64,000 nucleotides of DNA from contig CAZLZD010000022.1 in NCBI GenBank assembly GCA_964563925.1, forward strand, positions 4,969-68,968, read 5' to 3'. Below, piece by piece: positions 18,217-27,276 of this stretch. Position 1 is the first letter of the stretch. Each line of letters opens with the position of its first letter. The DNA comes from JAUILA01 sp964563925 (GTDB taxonomy: Bacteria; Bacteroidota; Bacteroidia; Cytophagales; Cyclobacteriaceae). Made by a program: the position numbers and the translations under genes. Under the pieces are notes generated by a model. That model saw only the letters and a list, made by a program, of their open reading frames with translations, did no database searches and was not told the origin of the DNA.

Positions 18217-19149
18217 CTAGGATTGAATAAACAGTGAACTGATCGAACCATGTTCATGGATTGCCCGGATTGCCTTGGCAAAGAGGTCAGCCACTGTGAG
18301 TACTTTGATTTTTTCCGATTTGCGCTTCAGGGGGATGGTATCCGTCACGACCAATTCCTCCAGCGCAGATTTTTCAATATTATGATAGGCATTTCCTGAT
18401 AAAACAGGGTGGGTTACCACTGCCCTTACCGATTTTGCTCCTTTTTCCATAAGCAGATCTGCGGCCTTGCACATGGTGCCGCCGGTATCCACCAGGTCAT
18501 CCACCATTACCACGTCTTTATCCTGTACGTCTCCTATGAGCCGCATGGAGGCTACTTCGTTGGCGCGCTGCCTGTGTTTGTCGCAGACCACAAGCTCGGC
18601 GTTGAAAAACTTCGCGAAAGCACGTGTTCTCTTTACTCCCCCTACATCCGGTGAGGCAAAGGTGATATTCTCCAGCTCAAGACTGCGCAGATAGGGGATG
18701 AAAATAGAAGTTCCGTCCAGGTGGTCTACCGGGATGTCAAAGAAACCCTGGATCTGATCAGCATGAAGGTCACAGGTCATGATCCGGTCGGCTCCTGCGG
18801 CAGATAGCAGGTTGGCCATTAGTTTTGCGGCAATTGCAACCCTTGGCTTATCTTTTCGGTCCTGCCGGGCGTATCCGAAATAAGGTACTACTACCGTGAC
18901 ATATTTCGCACTTGCCCGCTTGGCTGCATCAATCATGAGCAGCAGCTCCATGAAGTTCTCTGCAGGCTGAAAGGTCGACTGGATCAGGAAAACATCCGAG
19001 CCCCGGATAGACTCCTGGAAGAATGGAGATATCTCCCCGTCGCTGAACCGCTGCAAGGTACTCTTTCCAAGGGGTTTACCATACGCATTCGCGATTTCCT
19101 CGGCGAGGTATAGTGAAGCTTCTCCTGAAAAGATTTTTACCTTGGACAT
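18217..19149 (-). CDS. prs: Ribose-phosphate pyrophosphokinase (PRPP synthase)
   Basis: 310 residues. It makes PRPP from ribose 5-phosphate and ATP for purine, pyrimidine, His, Trp and NAD synthesis. Class I signatures are FSDGEISPFFQESIRGSDV, the ATP-binding loop PYFGYARQDRKDKPR, the metal-binding TCDLHADQIQGFFDIP, and the PRPP-binding loop VVMVDDLVDTGGTM. It is cotranscribed with rplY. A hairpin lies between the ATG and the upstream tRNA-Gln gene. Confidence 0.97.
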   Translation of the reverse strand: MSKVKIFSGEASLYLAEEIANAYGKPLGKSTLQRFSDGEISPFFQESIRGSDVFLIQSTFQPAENFMELLLMIDAAKRASAKYVTVVVPYFGYARQDRKDKPRVAIAAKLMANLLSAAGADRIMTCDLHADQIQGFFDIPVDHLDGTSIFIPYLRSLELENITFASPDVGGVKRTRAFAKFFNAELVVCDKHRQRANEVASMRLIGDVQDKDVVMVDDLVDTGGTMCKAADLLMEKGAKSVRAVVTHPVLSGNAYHNIEKSALEELVVTDTIPLKRKSEKIKVLTVADLFAKAIRAIHEHGSISSLFIQS

Positions 19150-19177
19150 GAAATTCTCTGATCATTAAAATAATGAA

Positions 19178-19195
19178 GGTGGACCGAAGTCCACC
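19178..19195 (-). terminator. Hairpin with UUCG tetraloop between tRNA-Gln and prs
   Basis: On the minus strand a perfect 7-bp stem GGTGGAC/GTCCACC is capped by TTCG in the extra-stable C(UUCG)G context and followed by TTCATTATTTT. It could terminate the tRNA-Gln transcript or form a leader structure 28 bases before the prs ATG. The T-tract is imperfect, so the terminator reading is moderate. Confidence 0.5.
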
Positions 19196-19232
19196 CTTTT
19201 CTCTTTCCCCGGCCTTTGACCGGAGGCCGTGT

Positions 19233-19304
19233 TGCCCGACTAGGGCTCGAACCTAGACTCTTCTGAACCAAAATCAGACGTGTTGCCAGTTACACCATCG
19301 GGCA
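19233..19304 (-). tRNA. tRNA-Gln (anticodon TTG)
   Basis: 72 bases on the minus strand. A 7-bp acceptor stem (TGCCCGA/TCGGGCA) closes the cloverleaf. The anticodon arm TCTGA-TTTTGGT-TCAGA gives anticodon TTG. The T arm is CTAGG-TTCGAGC-CCTAG. CCA is not encoded. The only tRNA in the window. Confidence 0.95.
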
Positions 19305-19330
19305 GTGAAATCCCCTTGAATTTCGGATGG

Positions 19331-19338
19331 CAAAGGTA
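19331..19338 (-). promoter_or_regulatory. -7 promoter box of tRNA-Gln
   Basis: Read on the minus strand this is TACCTTTG, an exact TAnnTTTG match, 26 bases before the mature tRNA 5' end. No convincing TTTG -33 element is visible at the usual distance. Confidence 0.6.
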
Positions 19339-19379
19339 TAATTATTTTTAAAAAAGGAAAAGCAAGGAGTGAAAATTTA

Positions 19380-19973
19380 TTACGGCTCCTGTGTCATTAG
19401 TTTTTCTTTTTCCTCGAGGAATCCGTCGGCAAAGAACTGATACTTGTTGAGAATGGAGCGGACGGCGTTTCGGACTTCCCGCTCATCGGTGAAGTTCACC
19501 TGTCCATATTGATCAGTGGCGTATCCCTGCCAAATGGATGCATTCTGCTTACGGTCGAATACCTGTATGAGTAATGTGCCTTTCGGAATATTGAATTTCA
19601 ACTGGTCATACTCAAGGTCACGCTCCTGACGCTGCATCCATTCTTCAATATTGGGCTGCTGGTAGCCTCGGAAACTCAGACTGTCAAAAAAGATCGAATA
19701 GGTGAGGAGGAGATCGGGTTTCTTCTCGCGCCTCTTATAGCCCAGGAAATTCATGTGTGACTCAATGGCACCATGTATTAAGGAATACACCGGACCCGAC
19801 GTGGATGTCAGGTGGTCCTTCTGGGCTACGAAATCATATGAGTTGTATTTGTCGAACCTTCCCCGGTAACTGTAATCATATTCCACGGGTAACTCCCTGT
19901 ATGAAAAACATCCTGACATCAAAATGGCTAAGAACAAGATGGGAAGAGATCCTTTCGGGTATAGGTTTTTCAT
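19380..19973 (-). CDS. DUF4136 family lipoprotein
   Basis: 197 residues. The signal peptide ends in the lipobox MSGC (Cys22). The DUF4136 domain follows: YNSYDFVAQKD strand, an IESHMNFLGYKRREKKPDLLLTY block (the family's 'ksLGY...PDLLV' pattern), and a GTLLIQVFDRKQNASIWQGYA strand near the end. Family function unknown; members are envelope lipoproteins. An exact -7 box lies 35 bases upstream. Monocistronic. Confidence 0.85.
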   Translation of the reverse strand: MKNLYPKGSLPILFLAILMSGCFSYRELPVEYDYSYRGRFDKYNSYDFVAQKDHLTSTSGPVYSLIHGAIESHMNFLGYKRREKKPDLLLTYSIFFDSLSFRGYQQPNIEEWMQRQERDLEYDQLKFNIPKGTLLIQVFDRKQNASIWQGYATDQYGQVNFTDEREVRNAVRSILNKYQFFADGFLEEKEKLMTQEP

Positions 19974-20008
19974 AAGAAGCTGCTTTTTAGGTTCCTATGA
20001 ATTTACCC

Positions 20009-20016
20009 CAAAAATA
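20009..20016 (-). promoter_or_regulatory. -7 promoter box of the DUF4136 gene
   Basis: TATTTTTG on the minus strand, an exact TAnnTTTG match, with 35 bases between it and the ATG at 19973. Confidence 0.5.
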
Positions 20017-20069
20017 TTTCTTCTACCAATTATTGCTGCATAAAAATATAGAGTTGTCGCCTGACAGGC

Positions 20070-23000
20070 CTAATGGTGTTTTTCAACCCATTTTCTTGCA
20101 TTAATGAACGGGATGATCCATGGTGACACGTCATCAGTCGCCTGGGTCTCCGGGTAATAAGGCCAGTTCCAGGGATAGATTGAACGTTCGAGGTGAGGCA
20201 TGATGGCGGTATGACGACCGTCCGACGAACATACTGCAGCTACGCTGTTCTCCGACCCGTTGGGATTGCCGGGATAGGCATCATAGGCATATCGGGCGAC
20301 TACCGGAAACTGATCGGCCTTCCCCTGAAAATCAAATCGTCCTTCTCCGTGAGCAAGCCATACTCCCAGGCGTGAACCTGCAAGGGAGTTGAACATTACC
20401 GACGGACTGTCGGGCACTTCCAGGGAAATAAATGACGATTCAAATTTATGTGAGGCGTTGTGTTTCATGGTTGGATGGTCATCCATTTCACGACTTATAA
20501 GTCCAAGTTCCATCATAAGCTGGCAACCGTTACAAACCCCGAGGCTCAGGGTATCTTCCCTGGCGTAGAATTTCTTCAGGGCCTCATTGGCTTTTTCGTT
20601 ATACCGGAAGGCACCTGCCCAGCCTTTGGCAGATCCAAGAACATCTGAATTGGAGAATCCGCCGACAAACACGATCATGTTGACGTCGGAGAGGTCCTCG
20701 CGCCCACTGATCAGGTCAGTCATGTGAATATCTTTTACATCGAAGCCGGCGAGGTAGAGTGACCAGGCCATTTCGCGGTCACCGTTCACTCCCTTTTCCC
20801 GGATAATGGCAGCCCTTGTTCCGGAGGAGGAAGCCTTGCGGCCGCGAAGGCCCAGAGATTTCAATGTCCCGTCAAATCCTTCAGGAAAATGATAGTTCAG
20901 AGGCTGTACCTTGTAATTGTCAAAACGTGCCCTGGCAAGTTCAGACGGCCGTTGTTTACGATCCATTAAATAGGAACTCCTGAACCATGTGTCGCGGAGT
21001 GTATTCACGTCCAGGGTAATACGATGATCACGGTGCCGAAGATCTATTTCGTGAGTGGAATGAGTTCGGCCGATCCGGTAGGCTTTAACTGAAGCATTCT
21101 CCAGCCGTTGCAGTACTTCCTCTTCTTCACGTACCTGAATGATCACACCGGGTTTTTCGCTGAACAGCAGACGGATTAAATCGGATTCAGGGACCTCGGA
21201 CAGATCGATGTCCATGCCGCAGGCAGTGGAAGGAAAGCACATTTCCAGCAGGGTGGTGATCATTCCACCGGCAGAAATGTCATGGCCTGCCAGCAGTAAG
21301 CCGTCATGCAACAAACGCTGTATGCTGTTGAAGGCACGGGCAAAATAATCAGCATCCGGAATGTCTGCGGGATTGACACCGACATAATTCAGGGCCTGGG
21401 CAAATGAACTTCCGTCCAGGGTAAATTCTCCCCCGGAAAAATCAACGTAGATCAGGGAGGAATCTTCCCCGGTGTGGGCCACCGGGGTTATGGTCTTCCG
21501 AATATCCTTTACTTCGCCTACGCTGGAAATGATCACAGTGCCCGGTGCATACACTACGGTGCCGTCGGGATATTTCTGGGTCATTGACAAAGAGTCCTTG
21601 CCGGTAGGGATATTAATCCCAAGGGCGATCGCAAACTCGCTCAAAGCCTCCACCGCATCATATAAACGCGCATTTTCTCCCTCGGTTTTGGCTGGCCACA
21701 TCCAGTTTGCACTGAGTGAAACGCCCTCAAGTCCGTGGGTAAGAGGAGTCCATACCAGGTTGGTCAGCGCTTCGGCCAGGGAGAGCCTCGAGCCGCGTGC
21801 CGCATCGCCAAGTCCGGCTACCGGTGCATGTCCGATCGAAGTGGCGACTCCAGCCACCCCGGCATAATCCAGGGCCATGACCGCCACGTTATTCAGTGGC
21901 AGCTGCAAAGGCCCGCAGGTTTGCTGGGTTGCCACTTTACCGGTAACAGAACGGTCCACCTTGTTGGTCAGCCAGTCTTTGCACGCCACGGCTTCCAGCT
22001 GCAGTACCTGCTTCAGGTATTCGATCAACTCGCCGGTAGTGTGGGTTTTTACCGACAGCTCATGAGGTGTACGACGATCTTCGAGGACGGTCTTCGGCGA
22101 AGAACCGAACATATGGTGTAACGACCAGTCCATCGGGTTCTTTCCGCTCTTTTTATTCTCAAACACAAAACGCATATCACCGGTTACATCTCCCACCACA
22201 TACATTGGTGCACGCTCACGCTCGGAGATACGCTTCAGGTCGTCTACGTCCTTTTCGTGTAACACCAGTCCCATGCGCTCCTGTGACTCGTTTCCGATAA
22301 TTTCCCGGTCGGAAAGTGTGGGATCCCCCACGGGAAGCCTGGCTACGTCGATCTTTCCACCTTTCTCTTCCACAAGTTCGGAAAGACAGTTAAGGTGACC
22401 GCCGGCCCCATGATCATGGATGGATACGATCGGGTTTATTTCACGTTCCTGTAAGGCCCGTATGGCATTCATGGCGCGTTTCTGCATTTCCGGATTGGAA
22501 CGTTGCACCGCATTGAGCTCGATGGTGTTGTCAAACTCCCCGGTGGCAACCGAGGATACGGCACCTCCTCCCATACCGATCCGGTAATTTTCACCACCGA
22601 GGATTATTATTTTGTCCCCTTCTTCCGGGGTGTCCTTGAGACTGTCTTTCTCTTTGGCAAAGCCGATACCTCCGGCAAGCATAATCACCTTGTCATACCC
22701 GAAGGTTTTTCCGGCTTCTTCGTGTTCAAACGTAAGCAGGCTTCCGCAGATCAGGGGCTGACCGAATTTATTACCGAAGTCACTCGCCCCGTCCGAGGCT
22801 TTTATGAGAATATCAAGCGGTGTCTGGTAAAGCCAGTCCCGTGCCGGTACGCCATGCTCCCACGGCCGGTCCTCACCACTTCGCGGGTAGGAAGTCATGT
22901 ACACCGCGGTTCCGGCCAGGGGAAGGCTTCCTTTTCCTCCGGCAAGCCGGTCCCTGATTTCACCGCCTGTACCGGTAGCCGCTCCGTTAAAGGGCTCGAC

Positions 23001-23762
23001 CGTCGTAGGGAAGTTGTGCGTTTCAGCCTTCAGGCTAAGTACTGTTTTTATCGGGATGGTCCGGAAGTAGTCCGCCATGTCCTGGCGGGCAGGGGCAAAC
23101 TGATCGACAGCAGGTCCTTCCACAAAAGCCACATTGTCTTTATAGGCAGAGACTATCCGGTTTGGATGGCGCCTGGAGGTTTCCTTAATCATGCTGAACA
23201 GGGAACGGTCCATTTCCCGGCCATCAATCACAAAGGTCCCGTTAAAGATCTTGTGCCGGCAATGCTCCGAATTAACCTGGCTGAACCCAAACACCTCGCT
23301 GTCGGTCAGCGGACGTCCGAGGTCCTTGCTTACCGATTCCAGGTAGCTGATCTCCTCCTCGCTTAAAGCAAGGCCTTCCTGTTGGTTATAGGCCCTGATA
23401 TCGGTAATTTCCCTGACCGCTTCCGGCTCGTGATGGATGGTGAACAGGTCCTGGTCCAGCTGGGTGTACCGGGCCTGAAGCATGCGGTCAAACGGCGCAT
23501 CGCCGGATTCGTGCCGTTGAAATTCTTCAATGCGGAATATCCCGGAGATACCCATATTCTGCGTGATTTCAACCGCATTGGTACTCCAGGGAGTGATCAT
23601 GGTTTTCCTCGGGCCGGTGAAATGACCGTGCAGAATCTCGTTTTCTATGGGCTCTGCCTGGCCAAACAGCCAGACGAGCTTTTCCTGATCAGCGTGGGAG
23701 AATTTTGCGTTGGTGCCTACTGCGTAAACAATGTCATGAAGACCCAGAAAGAATTGAATCAT
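20070..23762 (-). CDS. purL: Phosphoribosylformylglycinamidine synthase, single-chain type
   Basis: 1230 residues, the large single-chain FGAR amidotransferase that converts FGAR plus glutamine to FGAM in purine synthesis. In order: the N-terminal PurS-like domain, a linker, and two tandem AIR-synthetase-like halves (SLKAETHNFPTTVEPFNGAATGTGG near 235 is the FGAR/ATP-binding signature; the second half begins near VATSIGHAPVAGLGDAARGS). The C-terminal class I glutaminase domain has nucleophile Cys in GVCNGCQLM and the His/Glu pair in PHLERSIYPW. Slightly shorter than the 1295-residue E. coli enzyme but complete. An exact -7 box is upstream, and a fragment of purF-like sequence ends this window. 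Confidence 0.97.
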   Translation of the reverse strand: MIQFFLGLHDIVYAVGTNAKFSHADQEKLVWLFGQAEPIENEILHGHFTGPRKTMITPWSTNAVEITQNMGISGIFRIEEFQRHESGDAPFDRMLQARYTQLDQDLFTIHHEPEAVREITDIRAYNQQEGLALSEEEISYLESVSKDLGRPLTDSEVFGFSQVNSEHCRHKIFNGTFVIDGREMDRSLFSMIKETSRRHPNRIVSAYKDNVAFVEGPAVDQFAPARQDMADYFRTIPIKTVLSLKAETHNFPTTVEPFNGAATGTGGEIRDRLAGGKGSLPLAGTAVYMTSYPRSGEDRPWEHGVPARDWLYQTPLDILIKASDGASDFGNKFGQPLICGSLLTFEHEEAGKTFGYDKVIMLAGGIGFAKEKDSLKDTPEEGDKIIILGGENYRIGMGGGAVSSVATGEFDNTIELNAVQRSNPEMQKRAMNAIRALQEREINPIVSIHDHGAGGHLNCLSELVEEKGGKIDVARLPVGDPTLSDREIIGNESQERMGLVLHEKDVDDLKRISERERAPMYVVGDVTGDMRFVFENKKSGKNPMDWSLHHMFGSSPKTVLEDRRTPHELSVKTHTTGELIEYLKQVLQLEAVACKDWLTNKVDRSVTGKVATQQTCGPLQLPLNNVAVMALDYAGVAGVATSIGHAPVAGLGDAARGSRLSLAEALTNLVWTPLTHGLEGVSLSANWMWPAKTEGENARLYDAVEALSEFAIALGINIPTGKDSLSMTQKYPDGTVVYAPGTVIISSVGEVKDIRKTITPVAHTGEDSSLIYVDFSGGEFTLDGSSFAQALNYVGVNPADIPDADYFARAFNSIQRLLHDGLLLAGHDISAGGMITTLLEMCFPSTACGMDIDLSEVPESDLIRLLFSEKPGVIIQVREEEEVLQRLENASVKAYRIGRTHSTHEIDLRHRDHRITLDVNTLRDTWFRSSYLMDRKQRPSELARARFDNYKVQPLNYHFPEGFDGTLKSLGLRGRKASSSGTRAAIIREKGVNGDREMAWSLYLAGFDVKDIHMTDLISGREDLSDVNMIVFVGGFSNSDVLGSAKGWAGAFRYNEKANEALKKFYAREDTLSLGVCNGCQLMMELGLISREMDDHPTMKHNASHKFESSFISLEVPDSPSVMFNSLAGSRLGVWLAHGEGRFDFQGKADQFPVVARYAYDAYPGNPNGSENSVAAVCSSDGRHTAIMPHLERSIYPWNWPYYPETQATDDVSPWIIPFINARKWVEKHH

Positions 23763-23796
23763 GAATAGTGAGGTTCGTGCGTTACTGAATTCGCTG

Positions 23797-23804
23797 CAAA
23801 AATA
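23797..23804 (-). promoter_or_regulatory. -7 promoter box of purL
   Basis: TATTTTTG on the minus strand, exact TAnnTTTG, 34 bases before the purL ATG at 23762. Confidence 0.5.
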
Positions 23805-23851
23805 GCTAAAATCAGCTTGCTCACTATTGTCCGGACAGGATTTTGATTGAC

Positions 23852-24217
23852 TTAAAAGTACTTTTTGTAATTCTTTTCGTCATTCCAGAATTCACGACAG
23901 GCGGCGATATGCTTTTTCTTGAATGACTTGTCTTTCTTCAGTGTACGCCATTCTCCCATACCCAGTCGCTCGCACATTTTATAAAACCGGTCATCCTGCC
24001 CGGTCTTGCCGTTTTTAACCAGTGCGCTCAGCAATGGGCGTCCGGCCGCATGCTCCTCTTCAGAGATCTCGTCGAGTAATTCTCCGAGCAGCTGCTTTTC
24101 ATGTTTGATATCAAAATTAAGCCACAGTTCGGCCGTCTGATTAAGTCGCCGGTAGGAGATGGGGCCGCCATCGGTGCGGGCCAGTTGAATAAGTTTATTG
24201 CGTATGCGTGCTTCCAA
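23852..24217 (-). CDS. Conserved uncharacterised small protein with a GRPLLSALV motif
   Basis: 121 residues, basic C-terminus, no signal peptide or membrane helix. I do not know a named function. The central block reads ISEEEHAAGRPLLSALV followed by GQDDRFYKMCERLGMGEW. I recall the GRPxLSALV...FY..(A/C)..LG pattern from unnamed small bacterial proteins, sometimes annotated only as hypothetical. The N-terminal 40 residues look helical (IRNKLIQLARTDGGPISYRRLN). It sits between the hydrolase gene (48 bases upstream) and purL on the same strand. A real gene by frame, length and motif conservation. Confidence 0.7.
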   Translation of the reverse strand: MEARIRNKLIQLARTDGGPISYRRLNQTAELWLNFDIKHEKQLLGELLDEISEEEHAAGRPLLSALVKNGKTGQDDRFYKMCERLGMGEWRTLKKDKSFKKKHIAACREFWNDEKNYKKYF

Positions 24218-24264
24218 AAAGTTCTGTCTTGAGTTATAATTTACCCACTAAAATAAGGAAATGA

Positions 24265-25071
24265 TTATTTTTTTGCACTGAGATGTCTGGCCGTGGCCTG
24301 AATTAGCTGATTATGGCCTGAATCAAGCACATGTAACTCATAGGAATTAAGGTGATTGGTCAGTTTTTTCATGCCTTCGGCGGTAATGATCCTGTCGTAT
24401 CGCCCGATAAAGATATCAGTGGTAATGCGTTTTCGGTTAATCCTGCCCGCAACTTTTCTCTTGTCAAAACGGAGCCAGCGAAACATGACCCAGGTATAAT
24501 ATACCCTGCGCCTTTTTTTGCGGGTATCCATCTGGGTTTCGGCAAATTTAGCCAGGCCTTTGTCCAGAATGCCGACCGAGCGAAAGAACCTCATGAGGGA
24601 AAAGAAACGCCAGGGGCGGACGATCATCGACCTGAAATAATTCCGGAATAACAGGGGATAGGAAGCCAGGCTGTACCACTTACTGGTCTTAATACCGTCC
24701 GGGGCGATCAGGAACAGATGTTCAACGCGATCCGGCATACATTCCACTGTCGCCAACTGGAATTTTCCTCCCATACTGAATGCGGCAATACTGAAACGGG
24801 TGATCTCCTCGTGTTCCAGAAACTGACGGATGATCATCTTCCAGTGCTTTTTGGTTACCGGCCCCAGTCCCTCATGCCAGTAGCTCTTGCCGTGATAAAA
24901 TATATCGATCAGGCAGGTGCGATACCGGCCGTCCAGCGCCGCGGCGATCGGCTGCATGACTACTCCCGACTGTCCGAAGCCATGAAAAGCAAGAAGTGTT
25001 TTGTCTCCCTCCCCGTACCACTCGTAATGAAGAATTATCTTTTTGCCTTCCAGCATCAGTGTCAGCTCCAT
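24265..25071 (-). CDS. Alpha/beta hydrolase
   Basis: 268 residues, single alpha/beta-hydrolase domain, no signal peptide. The oxyanion block is AFHGFGQSG (28-36), the nucleophile Ser99 sits in FSMGG, the acid is the Asp of IFIGRYDRI, and the catalytic His is in LDSGHNQLI near the C-terminus. A basic stretch in the cap (KKRRRVYYTW) is noticeable. Substrate cannot be told; esterase or small-molecule hydrolase are possible. Divergent from the tetR efflux operon. Confidence 0.85.
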   Translation of the reverse strand: MELTLMLEGKKIILHYEWYGEGDKTLLAFHGFGQSGVVMQPIAAALDGRYRTCLIDIFYHGKSYWHEGLGPVTKKHWKMIIRQFLEHEEITRFSIAAFSMGGKFQLATVECMPDRVEHLFLIAPDGIKTSKWYSLASYPLLFRNYFRSMIVRPWRFFSLMRFFRSVGILDKGLAKFAETQMDTRKKRRRVYYTWVMFRWLRFDKRKVAGRINRKRITTDIFIGRYDRIITAEGMKKLTNHLNSYELHVLDSGHNQLIQATARHLSAKK

Positions 25072-25176
25072 ACCGCTAAACTAGCGCCTTTATCCAAGCC
25101 GCCTAACGGATTTAAAATATTTTTCCATAAAAAGGGAACCATTTCGTTTCCGCTCCGTTAACACGAAAGAAACCAT

Positions 25177-25204
25177 GGAAACTTTAAGGATTTCAATAGT
25201 TTCC
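25177..25204 (+). promoter_or_regulatory. Inverted repeat upstream of the tetR-efflux operon, putative operator
   Basis: GGAAACT (25177-25183) and AGTTTCC (25198-25204) form a perfect 7-bp inverted repeat with a 14-base spacer, ending 19 bases before the TetR start. Position and symmetry suit an autoregulatory TetR site; the repeat is short and could be chance. Confidence 0.35.
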
Positions 25205-25223
25205 TAAGTACTCAACAAAGCGA

Positions 25224-25841
25224 ATGGAAATAAAAGACAAGATTTTAAAAGGGGCCAGTGATTTATTCCACCGGTACGGAATAAGGAGTGTCTCCATGGA
25301 TGACCTTGCGCGAAGTCTGTCGGTATCCAAGAAGACAATATACCAGTACTTCCGCGATAAGGATGAGATCGTGGCCCTGGCCACCCAGATGCATACCAGC
25401 GAAACGAAAGAGGAGTATGATGAGGCGTGTAAGGTTGCCAAAGATCCGGTGGATGAACTGACAAGGATGTCGCACTGTATGCGCAGGCATTTCAAGGAGG
25501 TGAACCCGAGCCTGCTGTATGATATTCAGAAATTCTATCCTTCGGCCTGGGAGCATTTTAACCGGTTTAAGGATGAATATATCCGGCATCGCATTGAAAG
25601 TAATCTGAAAAGAGGGGTCGAACAGGGATATTACAGGGCAGAGATTGACGTGGAGGTTTTATCGTTGCTACGACTTGAGGAAGTGCAGCTGGCCTTTGAT
25701 CCGACACGATTTCCACCGGATAAGTTTGACTTCAGAGAGACACAGATGCAAATGCTCGATCATTTCATACATGGAATTGTCACGCCGGAAGGCAAGGAGT
25801 TATTTGATAAATATACCAGGGAACAACAATCGACAAACTAA
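25224..25841 (+). CDS. TetR/AcrR family transcriptional regulator
   Basis: 205 residues. An N-terminal TetR DNA-binding domain (about 5-60) includes the HTH MDDLARSLSVSKKTIYQYF and the KDEIV positioning helix. The all-helical ligand domain that follows has no further specificity clue. It is the first gene of the efflux operon, and its stop overlaps the tolC-like start (TAATG). The expected role is local repressor of the pump, released by a pump substrate. Confidence 0.93.
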   Translation: MEIKDKILKGASDLFHRYGIRSVSMDDLARSLSVSKKTIYQYFRDKDEIVALATQMHTSETKEEYDEACKVAKDPVDELTRMSHCMRRHFKEVNPSLLYDIQKFYPSAWEHFNRFKDEYIRHRIESNLKRGVEQGYYRAEIDVEVLSLLRLEEVQLAFDPTRFPPDKFDFRETQMQMLDHFIHGIVTPEGKELFDKYTREQQSTN

Positions 25842-27253
25842 TGTACAGGTCAATCAAACTATTCATTGTATTTATTTCGCTGACCGGGACTCTCACCCAC
25901 GTAGCGGCTCAGTCCGTCCCTCAGGATTCGGTCTTTACCCTTGAAGAGGCTATTGCCTATGCCATGGAGCACAACCAGGACCTGCTTAATGCGCAGCTGG
26001 AGCGGGAAAAGGCGGCAAAAAATGTAAAGGAGGTGCTAGCCGACGGGTTACCACAGCTCAATGGAAACATTGACCTGGCGTACAACCCGCAGATTCGGAC
26101 TACCTTCATTCCGGACTTTATCACCCCGGCGGTGTACAGTACCCTGATCAACCAGGGGCTTATACCGCCCGATACCGAGGTGCCTAATTCTCCCCCGGTA
26201 CCCGCCCGGTTCGGTACCGATTATTCGGGCGCAGCGTCATTGGATCTTACCCAGATGGTATTTGACGGATCTTATTTTGTGGGTTTACAGGCCGCAAAAA
26301 CCTTCCAGGACTTGTCCCGCAAGGATCAGGTCAAGACGCGTATCGATGTCATAGAAAATGTGAGTAAGGCCTATTACAATGCCCTCGTGAATATCGAGCG
26401 GCAGGAACTGATTGAGAAAAATTTCCATCGGCTTGATACCCTGTTGAGGGAGACGCAGATTCTTTATGAGAATGGCTTTGCAGAAAAAATTGACGTCAGC
26501 CGGATCAAGGTGCAGTTCAATAACATCCAGGTACAGCGTAAAAATATTGTAACCACCGTGGAGATCAGCAAAGCGCTGCTGAAATTCCAGATGGGCATGT
26601 CCCCGCGGGCAACGATCGGACTGGCCGATCGTATCGACGACCTGGTTTTTCAGCCGATCCCCTCAGAGGTATTTGATGAATTCGATTATGCAAACCGAAT
26701 TGAATTCTCCCAGCTTCAGACCAACAAGGAACTGAATCTTCTGGACATGAAAAATATCCGCATGCGGCGATTACCGGCAATTGATCTGTATGGATCACTT
26801 GGTGCGGTAGCCGGTACGAATAACTCCAGCGATATTTTTGATTTCAGGGATTCCTGGTTTGAATTCAGTACGGTCGGACTGCGCCTGAACATGCCACTAT
26901 TTGATGGATTCAGAAAGTCTAACCAGATCCAGCAACGCAAGCTGCAGGCGCTTCAGTTGGAGAATACCACCGAACAGCTTAAAAATAACATTGATTACCA
27001 GATCAGACAGTCGGCTGCCAATTATCAGCGGGCGGTGGACAACATGAATGCCCAGCAGGAGAATATGACCCTGGCCCGGGAAGTGTACGACGTATCCAAA
27101 ATAAAATACGAAGAGGGCGTGGGATCAAGCATTGAAGTAACCACCGCGGATGCGGACTACAAAGAAGCACAGACCAATTACTACAACGCCTTGTTTGATG
27201 CGCTCATTGCAAAAGTCGAACTGGAAAAAGCCTACGGGGTACTCAACAAGTAA
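25841..27253 (+). CDS. TolC family outer-membrane efflux protein
   Basis: 470 residues with a signal peptide (cleaved near VAAQ). Two OEP repeats follow, each with the coiled-coil helices that build the periplasmic tunnel: the first around EEAIAYAMEHNQDLLNAQLEREKA, the second ending in ATADADYKEAQTNYYNALFDALIAKVELEKAYG-type helix text (residues about 425-465). Trimeric outer-membrane exit duct for the RND pump encoded just downstream. Confidence 0.93.
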   Translation: MYRSIKLFIVFISLTGTLTHVAAQSVPQDSVFTLEEAIAYAMEHNQDLLNAQLEREKAAKNVKEVLADGLPQLNGNIDLAYNPQIRTTFIPDFITPAVYSTLINQGLIPPDTEVPNSPPVPARFGTDYSGAASLDLTQMVFDGSYFVGLQAAKTFQDLSRKDQVKTRIDVIENVSKAYYNALVNIERQELIEKNFHRLDTLLRETQILYENGFAEKIDVSRIKVQFNNIQVQRKNIVTTVEISKALLKFQMGMSPRATIGLADRIDDLVFQPIPSEVFDEFDYANRIEFSQLQTNKELNLLDMKNIRMRRLPAIDLYGSLGAVAGTNNSSDIFDFRDSWFEFSTVGLRLNMPLFDGFRKSNQIQQRKLQALQLENTTEQLKNNIDYQIRQSAANYQRAVDNMNAQQENMTLAREVYDVSKIKYEEGVGSSIEVTTADADYKEAQTNYYNALFDALIAKVELEKAYGVLNK

Positions 27254-27276
27254 CAACATATAATTCACGCAAACTC

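Noticed and set aside
19210..19229. Hairpin CGGCCT...AGGCCG downstream of tRNA-Gln as a terminator
   Set aside because: 6-bp stem with no T-run after it on the minus strand; the UUCG hairpin nearer prs is the better candidate.
22503..23366. Plus-strand open frame of 287 codons inside purL
   Set aside because: Antisense to the conserved purL coding sequence, no domain signature.
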